From contig JAAAUF010000710.1 of assembly GCA_015499985.1 (NCBI GenBank), forward strand, positions 1-21,808: a stretch of DNA of 21,808 bases, in the 5' to 3' direction. Shown in pieces: positions 10,584 through 19,226 of the stretch. Position 1 is the stretch's first letter. Every line of letters starts with the position of its first letter. The notes under the pieces are model-generated. The model ran no database searches, was not told the DNA's origin, and saw only the letters and a program-made list of their open reading frames with translations. A program made the position numbers and the translations under genes. Source of the DNA: Haplosporangium gracile. Taxonomy: Eukaryota > Mortierellomycota > Mortierellomycetes > Mortierellales > Mortierellaceae.

Positions 10584-10738
10584 AGAGCTGTCTTTGACTT
10601 TATTTCTCCACAGTAGCTGCAGAAACACATAAACGCCGTTGACTTTCCGCTCCGGACACTTTCGCTCCCGGCACTTTCAGTGGCTAATCTTTCACACAAA
10701 CAATGAACAAAGCGTACCATCCGTTGTGGCGATGACAT
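7619..10738 (-). CDS. CTP1: Mitochondrial citrate (tricarboxylate) carrier, SLC25A1/Ctp1 type
   Basis: This inner-membrane antiporter exchanges matrix citrate for cytosolic malate or citrate and feeds acetyl-CoA and lipid synthesis. Seven exons join in frame to 309 aa: 10738-10718, 10409-10266, 9383-9191, 9090-9030, 8594-8536, 8352-7988 and 7705-7619, all GT-AG. The three mitochondrial-carrier repeats each show the signature: YPTEYVKTQ (about 31-39), TPTETIKT and MPLDVVKTK. GTAAKAGVRFFAFD, AGLGAGMTEA and FWKGATPRLARL followed by SGGIIFSLYE match the Ctp1 group rather than other carriers. The family length is about 300 aa. Exon 1 codes only MSSPQRM. It was chosen because the ATG at 10394 follows an in-frame TAG, and the upstream piece restores a phase-0 join RM|RKEPPMYTL. 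The first two introns are long, 308 and 882 nt. Confidence 0.93.
9636..9652 (-). other. G-quadruplex-capable tract in citrate-carrier intron 2
   Basis: On the sense (minus) strand this reads GGGGATGGGGGGGAGGG, which can be split into four G-runs with loops of 1-2 nt. It lies inside the 882-nt intron 9384-10265. Confidence 0.55.
10536..10580. repeat. (GA)n microsatellite in citrate-carrier intron 1
   Basis: An uninterrupted AG/GA dinucleotide run of about 45 bp. On the sense strand it is a CT tract, within intron 10410-10717, about 130 nt before the acceptor. Confidence 0.95.
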
Positions 10739-11172
10739 TGTGTTTGTTGTTATGCTGAGCGAGTAATTGTGTTGGTTGGCGAGTAAATGCAAAATGCCGA
10801 GGTCCGATGTTTGTCGTTTTGGTAGAAGGGAGTAATAAAGTCGAAGTAGGGAGCGGGTTGGAGTGGGGAGGGAAAGTTGAAAAGAGAAAAAGAAGGGAAG
10901 AGGGATAAGTGACCCGTGTGTTTCCCCTTTAAAGGAGGAGGATGAACAGCAACCAATGCGCGCAAAGAAGAGGGGGGTCCGTTCATCGGTTCGTTTATTA
11001 GGTCCTACTACGATTATTGCTATCAACCACATTAACAACCACTTTGCCACCCACCTATCCAACGAGCGAGAGAGACATGCGCTGTTGGGAACGATTGTTG
11101 TTTAAAAAAAATATGCAAATGCTAGTGTGTATGTTTATTGTTGTGTCTATCGGTCCATTCCTTGGCCGGTCA
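10739..11172. other. UTP6 3' flank and citrate-carrier promoter
   Basis: A 434-bp spacer between two minus-strand genes. It contains the UTP6 poly(A) signal and the 5' flank of the carrier. I see no obvious TATA box and no gene. Confidence 0.5.
11134..11139 (-). terminator. Poly(A) signal AATAAA for UTP6
   Basis: TTTATT on the plus strand, so AATAAA in the UTP6 transcript, about 35 nt past the stop codon. Confidence 0.55.
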
Positions 11173-13798
11173 TTAAGAAGACATCGTCACATCCTCTGTG
11201 TCAACATCCATATCCAGCTCCAACCTGGTCACACCGAACGATGGCTCAACCCAATGGTCTTCCAACAGCTCGCTGTAACGCTGCGAAAATGTGTCGCTGT
11301 TCTCAACGGCCTTGCCTGCCCTCCACATAACCTTGTTGGCTGCCTCGATTTGTCCAGTCTCGTTCAAGAACTTCAAGAACGACAGGTAGGTATCTATCAA
11401 ACGGAACCAAAAAAACACAGGCGTCACTAAACATATCCTACGAAGACGGTCATAAGCACTGCAAAAATTGCAAACCAATCAGCATGCCGAGCAAAGAGTC
11501 GTTACCTTCATTCTTCTCGTTCGTGTGGATGGCCTTCTCATAGAGCATGGCGATCGCTTTCCTCGATTCTGGCTGATCGACAGAGTTCTCTTTCTCGAGC
11601 TGAATGCATGCCATGAAGAATCCAAGGTCCGGCAAGCTCCTCTTTATGAGGCTCTGGTATAAGCGACGGACTCCCTCAATACCCTCAGTCTCGTTCATCC
11701 AGTCGAGGAACCAACTGCTGACGCTTTGCTTGATCAATCCGATAGCGGCTCTCTCCTCGGTGACATCGGGCAAGAGTGTGGTGGTAATGCGTACTGCCTC
11801 CAAGAAGGCCTCCTCGACCTGCTCCTTGGTCATGTCCTCTTCCCTGTAGGCAGTCCGGAGGAAAGTAGCATACTCGCGCCAGACCTCGAAACTTTCCGTA
11901 TGAATCTTGAGGGCGCGGGCAAAAATTTCTGGCAACCTTGCGATTTGTTCCGAGCGCGAGAATGAGCGCAAGAGACGAATCTGCTGAATCGTCAATGCTG
12001 TCGATTCGGGGTGTTCCGCCACAGCCTTGTCAAGAACAGCAAGCGCTTTCTTGGAAATCACATCAAACGATTGCGTGGAGGAAGAAAGCATCCAGTTGAC
12101 ATGGAGCAAGTACAGCGCCTCCGAATGGATCTTCTTCTTGTTGGCGGTAGAAAAGATTCTGTCGATCGTTTTGGAGAAGTACAATTTCTAAAATGAAATA
12201 CAGTTACAGACATCGGTCAGACGAATGGAAATGCCAACAATGATAGAACATACACATGCACATACATATACTCAAAGCGCTGTTGTTAACATACCAAGTT
12301 CTCTTCCTTTGTCTTGCGATGCTCCCAGGTCATGTTCTGGACAAAAAGCTCAAACATCTTGGCGTCTCCACTCTCACACGCTGCCCAGAATCCCTTGACA
12401 GTCTCTGCGACACCCAAAGCATAACCCTCCTCGTCCACCTTGTAGGCATCGATAGCACGGCGGGCAACCAGGGCACGAGCCTCGGGCAAGTCCTTGAAGT
12501 CCTGCTCGATCGAATCATAGATCTCCTGAATTGGCCCTTCTCTCAATGGCTTTGGCTTGATGAAAGAGTTGGCGATATCCAAAAACCCTTTGCGGAAGGG
12601 GAGTGAGGCTGGAATAGTCTCGGCACCATTTCTGAACACGACCATGGCGATATCTCCCCGAAGCACTGGGTTCTTTTCCGTCTGCAGAGCCTCAGCCTTC
12701 TCCTCTGTGAGCGCCTCCCTTTTCTTCTTCTCCTTCTTGCCTTGCTTTGCTTTGCTCGACTTCTTTGACTCTTCCACCTCGGCATCATCCTCCTTGAGGA
12801 ACTCTGAGTACTCCTCACCTGTGACTCCTGGGAGCTTGATCATGTTGTCGGTATCAACTTCCTCATCCTCCATCAAATCATCCTCCGCCTCCTTGTTCGA
12901 CGCATCAATACCGAGTACCTGGCGACGTGCAAGGATCTTGGCAATGTAGACCAGCTCTAGTCGGAAGTATTCGTGCCAGAGACTCTCTGTCGTTGTGTTG
13001 AGGCGAATAGCACGCTGCAGCAAAACTATTGCGGTGTTTGGTTGGAGTGAAGCGATTATATTAGTGCCGTCAACATGGCTTTCAAGCTGTAGTATCACCA
13101 ATGTATTGCCGTTGGGCTAAGATGAAGTAATTGGCCGGGTGCCTTACCTCTTGCTGCAACAATGTTGGCGTTCTCCTCCCACTCCCAGGCGGCTGCCAGA
13201 ATCCACATCTTTTCGTTTGTTGGGTGAAGCTGAATAGCTTGGGCAAAGATCTTTCCGAGAGTCCTGGTCGCACCGGTCTTCTTTGCGAAATCGATGTACT
13301 GCAGCCAGATCGAAATGTCGCCCTTGAATTTGATGAGACAGCGTTTGTAGATAAAGTAGATGCGGCGGGGTCCTGCATAGTCCGAGATCGATTTCTTAGT
13401 GTCAGAGACCATGCGAGCGCGTCTCTTTTTCCGCAAAGCCTCCAGGTTCATCTCGTACTCGATATAGCGGAGAAAGTCAGCCTTCTTGCTGATCCTGCGC
13501 TTGAGAGCGTACTCGAACTTTTGGCGCTGCTTGATGATGGATTTAATCTCTGTCTAGATAAGACACAATCGCCAATGGTTATAAGAAAGATATGACGATT
13601 CCTGTTGTTAGAGTGTTTGTGTGTTTCTGTCGACATGGCATGAGGGATAAGCCTTATCAATTTGTCGCTGGCATAGTTGAGTGCTGAAATGAAAAAAAGA
13701 AAGAAAAAAGAACGGACCTTTGAGAAGATCCCCTTCTGCTCGAGATCTCGCATCTCAGGGATCATCTCCTCCATGTAGAATTGCACGGTGTCCGCCAT
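11173..13798 (-). CDS. UTP6: U3 snoRNA-associated protein 6 (small-subunit processome, HAT repeats)
   Basis: This is a nucleolar component of the UTP-B part of the SSU processome, needed for 18S rRNA processing. Exons are 13798-13718, 13553-13148, 13025-12295, 12187-11506 and 11393-11173. All joins are GT-AG and in frame (706 aa). The N-terminus MADTVQFYMEEMIPEMRDLEQ, then KGIFSKTEIKSIIKQR, matches the Utp6 N-terminal domain. HAT-type helical repeats follow (ISIWLQYIDFAKKTG, KMWILAAAWEWEENAN, ESLWHEYFRLELVYI, FEVWREYATFL, SSWFLDWMNE, DTYLSFLKFLNETG). A charged segment in exon 3 (LMEDEEVDTDN to KQGKKEKKKR) separates repeat blocks and could hold a nuclear signal. The human protein is about 600 aa, so this one is long, partly owing to that insert. 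The start is supported by CACCATGG. Confidence 0.92.
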
Positions 13799-14217
13799 GG
13801 TGAAAGCCTCTTAGTGTGAAAAGTTGAAAAAAGAAGGCGATGGAGACAAAGGGTAGATGGTTGTGGGCGAAGGGGTGGTCGAGCTGAGTACTAAGCACAC
13901 TGACTGCAAGCAGAATGACAAAAACAAGAAAAAAGACAAAGCCAAAAAAACACAACAAGGACTGCTTTTTCTTGCCTCTGTCATAACACGTGACGACTAA
14001 CGGCGGTGCCTGAAAAATTATGTATTTTTTTTTCCTTCTCTGCTCTGAGAGTGACAAAGACAGACGAACGATCACCCATCATCTTTCATCCCCCTTCCTT
14101 CTTTTCTCTTTCTCATCATCCCGTCGGCTTTTCTTTTCTTTTTCATCCTTCTCCATCCTTCCCTGTCCTTCTCTTCCTCTTTCTTAGCCCCTCCACTCAC
14201 ACACACATCTATACAAA
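13799..14217. promoter_or_regulatory. Shared divergent promoter of UTP6 and DnaJ
   Basis: A 419-bp interval separates the two divergent start codons. It holds a CACGTG palindrome at 13987-13992 that runs into TGACG. GCGATGGAG at 13837 is PAC-like. TGAAAAATT at 14011-14019 equals the first nine bases of the yeast RRPE element. A strong pyrimidine tract (about 14090-14190) precedes the DnaJ ATG. I see no TATA box. The motif roles are borrowed from yeasts and are inference. Confidence 0.5.
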
Positions 14218-15876
14218 ATGGTTAAGGAGACAAAGTTGTACGAAGCCCTTGAGGTCGACCCCGGTTGCTCTGATTCCGAGCTCAAGAAGGCCTACAGAAA
14301 GTTGGCATTGAAGTTCCATCCCGACAAGGTAACATTCGTCCTGTAGCCTCCAGTCAAGCCCCTCATCCAGCACAGAGCATTCCTTTGTTCAGAGGCAGCA
14401 TCTTCGGTCTTCGTTTATGTCACATGGACTCAAAAGTGCGCAGGCACAGGCAGACTTTCTCACTATGTGCACAGCCTCCACGGACCTCAACCCTCGCCTT
14501 TTTTTGTTATCTCTCCCATCACACCGGCTCGGTCTCTCTTTCTGCAGTCATTTCCCCGGCTTCCTTTGTGTGCTCACCAATTTTATTGTTCTTTTTGTTC
14601 TACTCTCATAGACTGGAGGCGCTACCTCGGAAAAGTTCCAGGAGATCAGTCACGCATACGACATTCTTTCCGACGCTCAGAAGCGTCAGGTGTACGATCA
14701 GTATGGTGAGGCTGGACTCTCTGGCGAGGGTGCTGGTGGTCATGGCGGTATGGGCGGTCTCTCGCCTGAGGATCTTTTCAGCCACTTCTTTGGCGGCGGT
14801 GGCGGTGGACGTGGCGGCCGTCCCTCGGGACCCCGCCGTGGCAAGGATGTTGCACACGGATTGAAGGTCACCCTTGAGGATCTCTACAAGGGCAAGACCA
14901 CCAAGTTAGCTCTTCAGAAGAACGTTCTCTGCGAGAAGTGCGACGGCAAGGGTGGAAAGGAAGGCGCTGTCAAGACCTGCGCTACTTGCCACGGACAGGG
15001 TTACCGTGTCATGCTCCGTCAGATGGGACCTATGATGCAGCAAATTCAGCAGCCCTGCGGTGACTGCCGTGGAGAGGGAGAGATCATCAACGCCAAGGAC
15101 AAGTGCAAGTTCTGTAACGCCAAGAAAGTCACCCAGGTCCGCAAGGTTCTGGAGGTCCACATCGACCGCGGCATGAAGGACGGCAGAAAGATTGTTTTCA
15201 ACGGCGAGGGTGACCAGGCCCCCGGCACCATCCCCGGAGACGTTGTCATTGTTTTGGAGCAGCGTGAGCACGCCCGTTTCCGTCGCAACGGCGATGACTT
15301 GTTCTACGATGCCAAGATCGATCTTGTCACTGCCCTTGCTGGTGGCAAGATTCAAATCCCCCACCTGGATGACCGTATCCTCATTGTCGAGATCCTCCCC
15401 GGTGAGGTCATCAAGCCCGGTAAGTTATTTATTACTGCTCGTTGGTTGGGATGTGGCGAATTTCAGTACCCCAACCAATCGGATGGTGTCTTCCTTTTTC
15501 GAACTTCTTTTAAGGATACTTCACTTACACATACACATGCATAATGTCTCTTTTCAATTCATATTCATCAGGTGATTTGAAGGCTGTCATGGGCCAGGGT
15601 ATGCCCACCGAGAGACACCACGACTTCGGTAACCTCTACATCCAGTTCGAGATCGAGTTCCCCACCGCCAACTGGACCGATGTCGCCAAGATTGAGCAGC
15701 TCCGCTCCATCTTGCCCCCAGCAGCCGAGCTCCCCGCTCTCCCTAAGGGTACCCACATTGAGGAGGTCAGCCTCACAGAGATGGATCCCCGCCAGAAGGC
15801 AAGAGCCGAGCAGGGCCATACGGGCGATGAAGATGACGAGGGCCAGGGACCTGGTGTCCAGTGCGCTCAGCAGTAA
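14218..15876 (+). CDS. YDJ1: Type I DnaJ/Hsp40 cochaperone with CaaX box (Ydj1/Mas5 type)
   Basis: It stimulates the Hsp70 ATPase and delivers unfolded clients in the cytosol and at membranes. Exons are 14218-14328, 14612-15419 and 15572-15876, GT-AG, giving 407 aa (Ydj1 has 409). The J domain is at 1-70 with HPD at 34-36. A Gly-rich linker with [13 protein letters not shown] spans about 75-110. The zinc domain has four CxxC units: CEKCDGKG (144), CATCHGQG (160), CGDCRGEG (186) and CKFCNAKK (202). The two client-binding beta domains follow, then the C-terminus VQCAQQ, a CaaX site expected to be farnesylated. Intron 1 (283 nt) splits the J domain directly after HPDK. The linker there is TGGATSEKF, a few residues shorter than in Ydj1. 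The gene is divergent from UTP6. Confidence 0.97.
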
Positions 15877-16325
15877 ACTACTCTCTCCCCACTCTTAACT
15901 CTCATCCATTCATCCCACATTGTTCTTTTTGTGCTAATTTCTTTGCCCTGTTGGAATACATTGTAGTAGACACGCCGTTTCTCCATTCATTCTCATATCT
16001 TTTTTTTTATTAAAATCCCTTCACTATGAAAATAATGCCATACAGCTCTCACGAGCATGCAGGCAGTTATTGGGTGTGGTTGTAAACGTGAAGAGGCGAG
16101 AGGGTGACACAGGACACGTTGGACTCATCCTTCCATCGAACACATGCACTGCTGGGCTGCAGGGCCGTGCGCTCTATCCTTTATTTTGTAAACAAAGTGC
16201 TTTCGTTTTTTTTTTCCTTTTTATTTCGCGTTTCTTCCAGTCTGGCGTTTTAATGAGTTGCAACATCCTTCCTATCGTTCGTGCATGGTGCGAACAATAA
16301 ATCTTAAAAGAACTCCAAATGCATG

Positions 16326-16358
16326 AATGGTCCCCCGATTTGATTCGGGGTAACCATT
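16326..16358. other. 12-bp imperfect inverted repeat (hairpin)
   Basis: AATGGT-C-CCCCGA, loop TTTGAT, TCGGGG-TA-ACCATT. Both 6-bp arm segments pair perfectly, with one unpaired base on the left and two on the right. It lies about 450 bp after the DnaJ stop and about 490 bp before the next ATG. It is not a bacterial terminator, since there is no T run. Confidence 0.7.
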
Positions 16359-16685
16359 ACACACGCAACTCCGTCATTTCCACTCCTGATTCCAATTCTA
16401 CTCGTTTTGTATGGCCTACTTACTTACTTACCCCCTTGGGACCTCTTCCTTATAATACGGCGGCGTCGAATGCTTAATATGTCCCATGTTTGACTACATC
16501 AAAAGAAAAAGAGCTTCTTCGTTTCTGTATCACTCCCCTCAAGCCCTCCTGATTTTCCTTCCTTTCGGTCTGTCTCCTCCTTTTTTTATGTTCCTTTTCT
16601 CTCCCCTAATTCTTGTATTGATATGGTGCCTGCGTTGCTATCGATATTCCTGCGATACTATTATTCGATATGAGTAACCGGGGCG

Positions 16686-16693
16686 TATATAAA
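16686..16693 (+). promoter_or_regulatory. TATA box of the large secreted-protein gene
   Basis: TATATAAA lies 121 bp before the ATG at 16814, followed by a CT-rich stretch and an A-rich leader (CAATAACAACACATG). Confidence 0.65.
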
Positions 16694-16813
16694 CCTAGTC
16701 GCCCATTTCTCCAAAAAAACTTCCTCTTTTTTTTTGCCTCAAAATTCCTTTTCTCGCCCATCGACCCATCCAGTACAATTCACCTTTGCTTCAACTCAAG
16801 TCAATAACAACAC

Positions 16814-19083
16814 ATGACGATAATTACTTTCCGACCACTGCGTTGGCTTGCCCTTGGCTCTTTGGCCTTGATGACATTGAGCGGAGGAGCATGGGCTGAT
16901 GAATACCCTGCGCCTGTTACTGTTACAAAGACAGAAACTGTAACCGTCTGGGCCGGTAAGCATATTTCAACCAACATGATGACACGCTGAATAATTACAG
17001 GTTTGCCTCATTAAGGATGATCATTGACAAAAGTTTGCTTTCTTTGTCTTCTCGTGGAGTAGACGGTAGCTGGCCCACCAAGACTGTGACCCAGCTGGTT
17101 GTTCCTGACAATTGTCCTCCCGAACCACGGTACTCATGCTATGTAGTCCAGACCACCACCCTGAACGCTCAGGTGCCCCAGGCAACGATTCAAATGGTCT
17201 TGTCCCAACAGCAGGAGGAGATCAACAAGCAGGAATGGAACGCAGAGTCGGAAAACGATGAAGAAGAGGAAGAGCAAACCAACGACAATTCAGAAGGAGA
17301 TGCAGCCGAACTGGTGCCAGATCCTTCAATCACATCCTTCCCTTCTTCACCCACTCCTGCTATCGCTATAGGCCCCGCTTGCGTAAACTATGTCACCGCC
17401 CTGAGCATGGGACCATGTCCGACATTTATCACGCTCCCAACCAACAGCGAGGGCTGCGCCATTATCACCAGCACTGCGTTGGCCATGGCCACTGTCACCG
17501 CAGTCCCAGGCGTGGATGCCACCTACGCTTACTCCTACCCGATCGGCCACGGTCGCGGTCACCACTGTCGTAATAAGCACAAGAAACACCCTCACAAGCC
17601 CGTTCCCGCCGCCACTGCCGCTGCAACGCCTCTCCCCACGCCCCCACCAGCTGTCGCACTCTTCCTTCCAGAAGAACAGAAACAGCTCGACACGAACCCC
17701 ACGATGACCGAATTCACAACACCTACCTCGACCCGTTACAGCTACACGCTCTCCTTTGATTTTGCTTATGCTACCCTCAAGCCCTCACCCGTACCAGGAA
17801 TTTTCTTACCTGAACTCCCTGCACCTACTCCCATGCCTACACCTACTACACCCACGACCACTATCGCTCCTGCAGAAGTACCTCCAACACCCACTGACTC
17901 CGTCACCCTATCCCCTATCGATTCCGCTGACCCTCCAGCATCCTTTGACTCAATGGACCCAGCTGCCAACAAAGTATCGCGTCTTGATGACCCTCCCACT
18001 ACCGACCCATTCGTTCCCACGACTCCAGATGAGACAGGACAGGCTGTAACAGCTGAGCAGCCAGGACCTGAACTGATCACAAAGGAGATCATATCTGAAC
18101 TCCCGGACGAGACTGAACAGATTGTAACGACTGACCAGCCAGAAGCTGAACCAATCACAAAGGAAGTCGTCTTCGACTCGGTTGGTCTGAAGAAGGCCTG
18201 TCAGGAATGCGCCGAGCCCTGTATTGTCGAGCTGAATGTCGCAGCCAAGGCAGAGGTATCTATCCTGACCAAACTGTTCGAGGACAAGATCAAGAAGGCT
18301 CTCGCCAGTTTGAAGCTGGCCCTCAAGAACGAAAGCGGATCGACCTCTGTACAGGACCAGGACAACAAAAACTCCATTGACAGATCCGGTGTCCCTACAG
18401 GCTTGTTTTCAGGACTGAACATCGACGACAATACTGCAGGATTGTTCCGGAAGACCTGTGAGGACAAAGTGGACACCATTGAGAAGAAACATATTGAGGC
18501 CCTGAACGAGAAATGTAAGCAGGTGATCCGAACTGGATGTGAGACGGGTGCCTGTCTTCAGAGTGAGGTCGATAAAGCCGTCAAGCTTTTGGATGCCATG
18601 ATCTCGACCGAGTTGGCTAGAGACTGTAGCCATCTTCGTAGTGAGATTGTTCGAGAGTTCAAGTCCCGATGCGACCAGGACCGGAAAGCCAAGGACAAGG
18701 CCAATGTCGATGTGGATGCCAACGGCAAGGTCGATGTCGAGAAGCGCGGACTGTTGAGCGATCTGTTGGGCGACGACAATGTGATCGACCAAGTCGTCGA
18801 CGGTCTCGGTGAGACTGTCAATAAGGTCGTGGCCAAGACGGTGACCCCCCTGACGGGAAGCGACTTGGTAGAGCGTCTGGTCGGACGGTTGACGGGAACT
18901 GTCAAGTCTGTGGTTGACAGCTTTGTGGGCAACTGCAACCGCAAGGGCTTGTTGGACTTTGATACGGAGAAGGGAGTGGGTGCGTTGGCAGCGATTGCGG
19001 ATGTTTCGTTGAATCTTTTCAATATTGTGTGTGTCCATGTCCAAGCTGATGGCAAGGTCGATATCGGTGGTCAGTCGGCTTAG
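16814..19083 (+). CDS. Large secreted Pro/Thr-rich protein with Cys-rich C-terminal part
   Basis: Exons are 16814-16955 and 17063-19083, 720 aa. The G|AC join across the GT-AG intron restores VWADGSWPTKTVTQ; the nearer acceptor at 17000 would hit a stop. Residues 1-28 are a signal peptide (RWLALGSLALMTLSGGAWA, cut before DEYP). A Thr/Val segment (TVTKTETVTV) and short Cys motifs follow, then an acidic Glu/Asp run and a long Pro/Thr-rich region (about 230-380), probably O-glycosylated. A 26-residue tandem repeat precedes a Cys-rich, Lys/Glu-rich helical region starting KKACQECAEPC. EKRGLL at 607-612 is a possible Kex2 site. The last 111 residues are amphipathic and Val/Leu-rich. No family recognised; wall-associated or secreted by inference. 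It has no GPI-type hydrophobic tail. Confidence 0.85.
18028..18183 (+). repeat. In-frame 78-bp direct repeat (2 copies)
   Basis: Copies at 18028-18105 and 18106-18183 encode DETGQAVTAEQPGPE..ITKE and DETEQIVTTDQPEAEPITKE. They are diverged but clearly aligned over 26 codons within the large secreted protein. Confidence 0.85.
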
Positions 19084-19178
19084 CCACCCCCACCCCTGGG
19101 TCGTCTGTCGTGTACCGACAAAACGTAGGTCGACATGATAACCCTATTATCATTTTCTTCTGCATCTATTTTTCGCAT

Positions 19179-19198
19179 TTTAATGAGTTCGCAATAAA
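19179..19198. terminator. Overlapping convergent poly(A) signals
   Basis: AATAAA at 19193-19198 serves the plus-strand secreted-protein gene. ATTAAA on the minus strand (19179-19184) could serve the zinc-finger gene. The two stop codons are only about 145 bp apart, so the 3' UTRs probably overlap. Confidence 0.45.
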
Positions 19199-19226
19199 CA
19201 AAAAACTTTAAAAACATTTCTCGGCG

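Larger units (their letters stand above)
15877..16813. other. Intergenic region between DnaJ and the large secreted protein
   Basis: A 937-bp spacer. ATTAAA at about 16009 and AATAAA at 16296 are candidate DnaJ poly(A) signals. It also holds the hairpin at 16326-16358 and the TATA box of the next gene. I see no coding frame. Confidence 0.5.

Noticed and set aside
18409..19055. Two long minus-strand frames opposite the secreted protein
   Set aside because: Shadows of the plus-strand exon, which has a signal peptide, repeats and an in-frame splice join.
16246..19190. Shared 12-mer TTTTAATGAGTT at about 16247 and 19178, both before an AATAAA
   Set aside because: A 12-base AT-rich match is expected by chance in a window this size, and the flanks do not align further.
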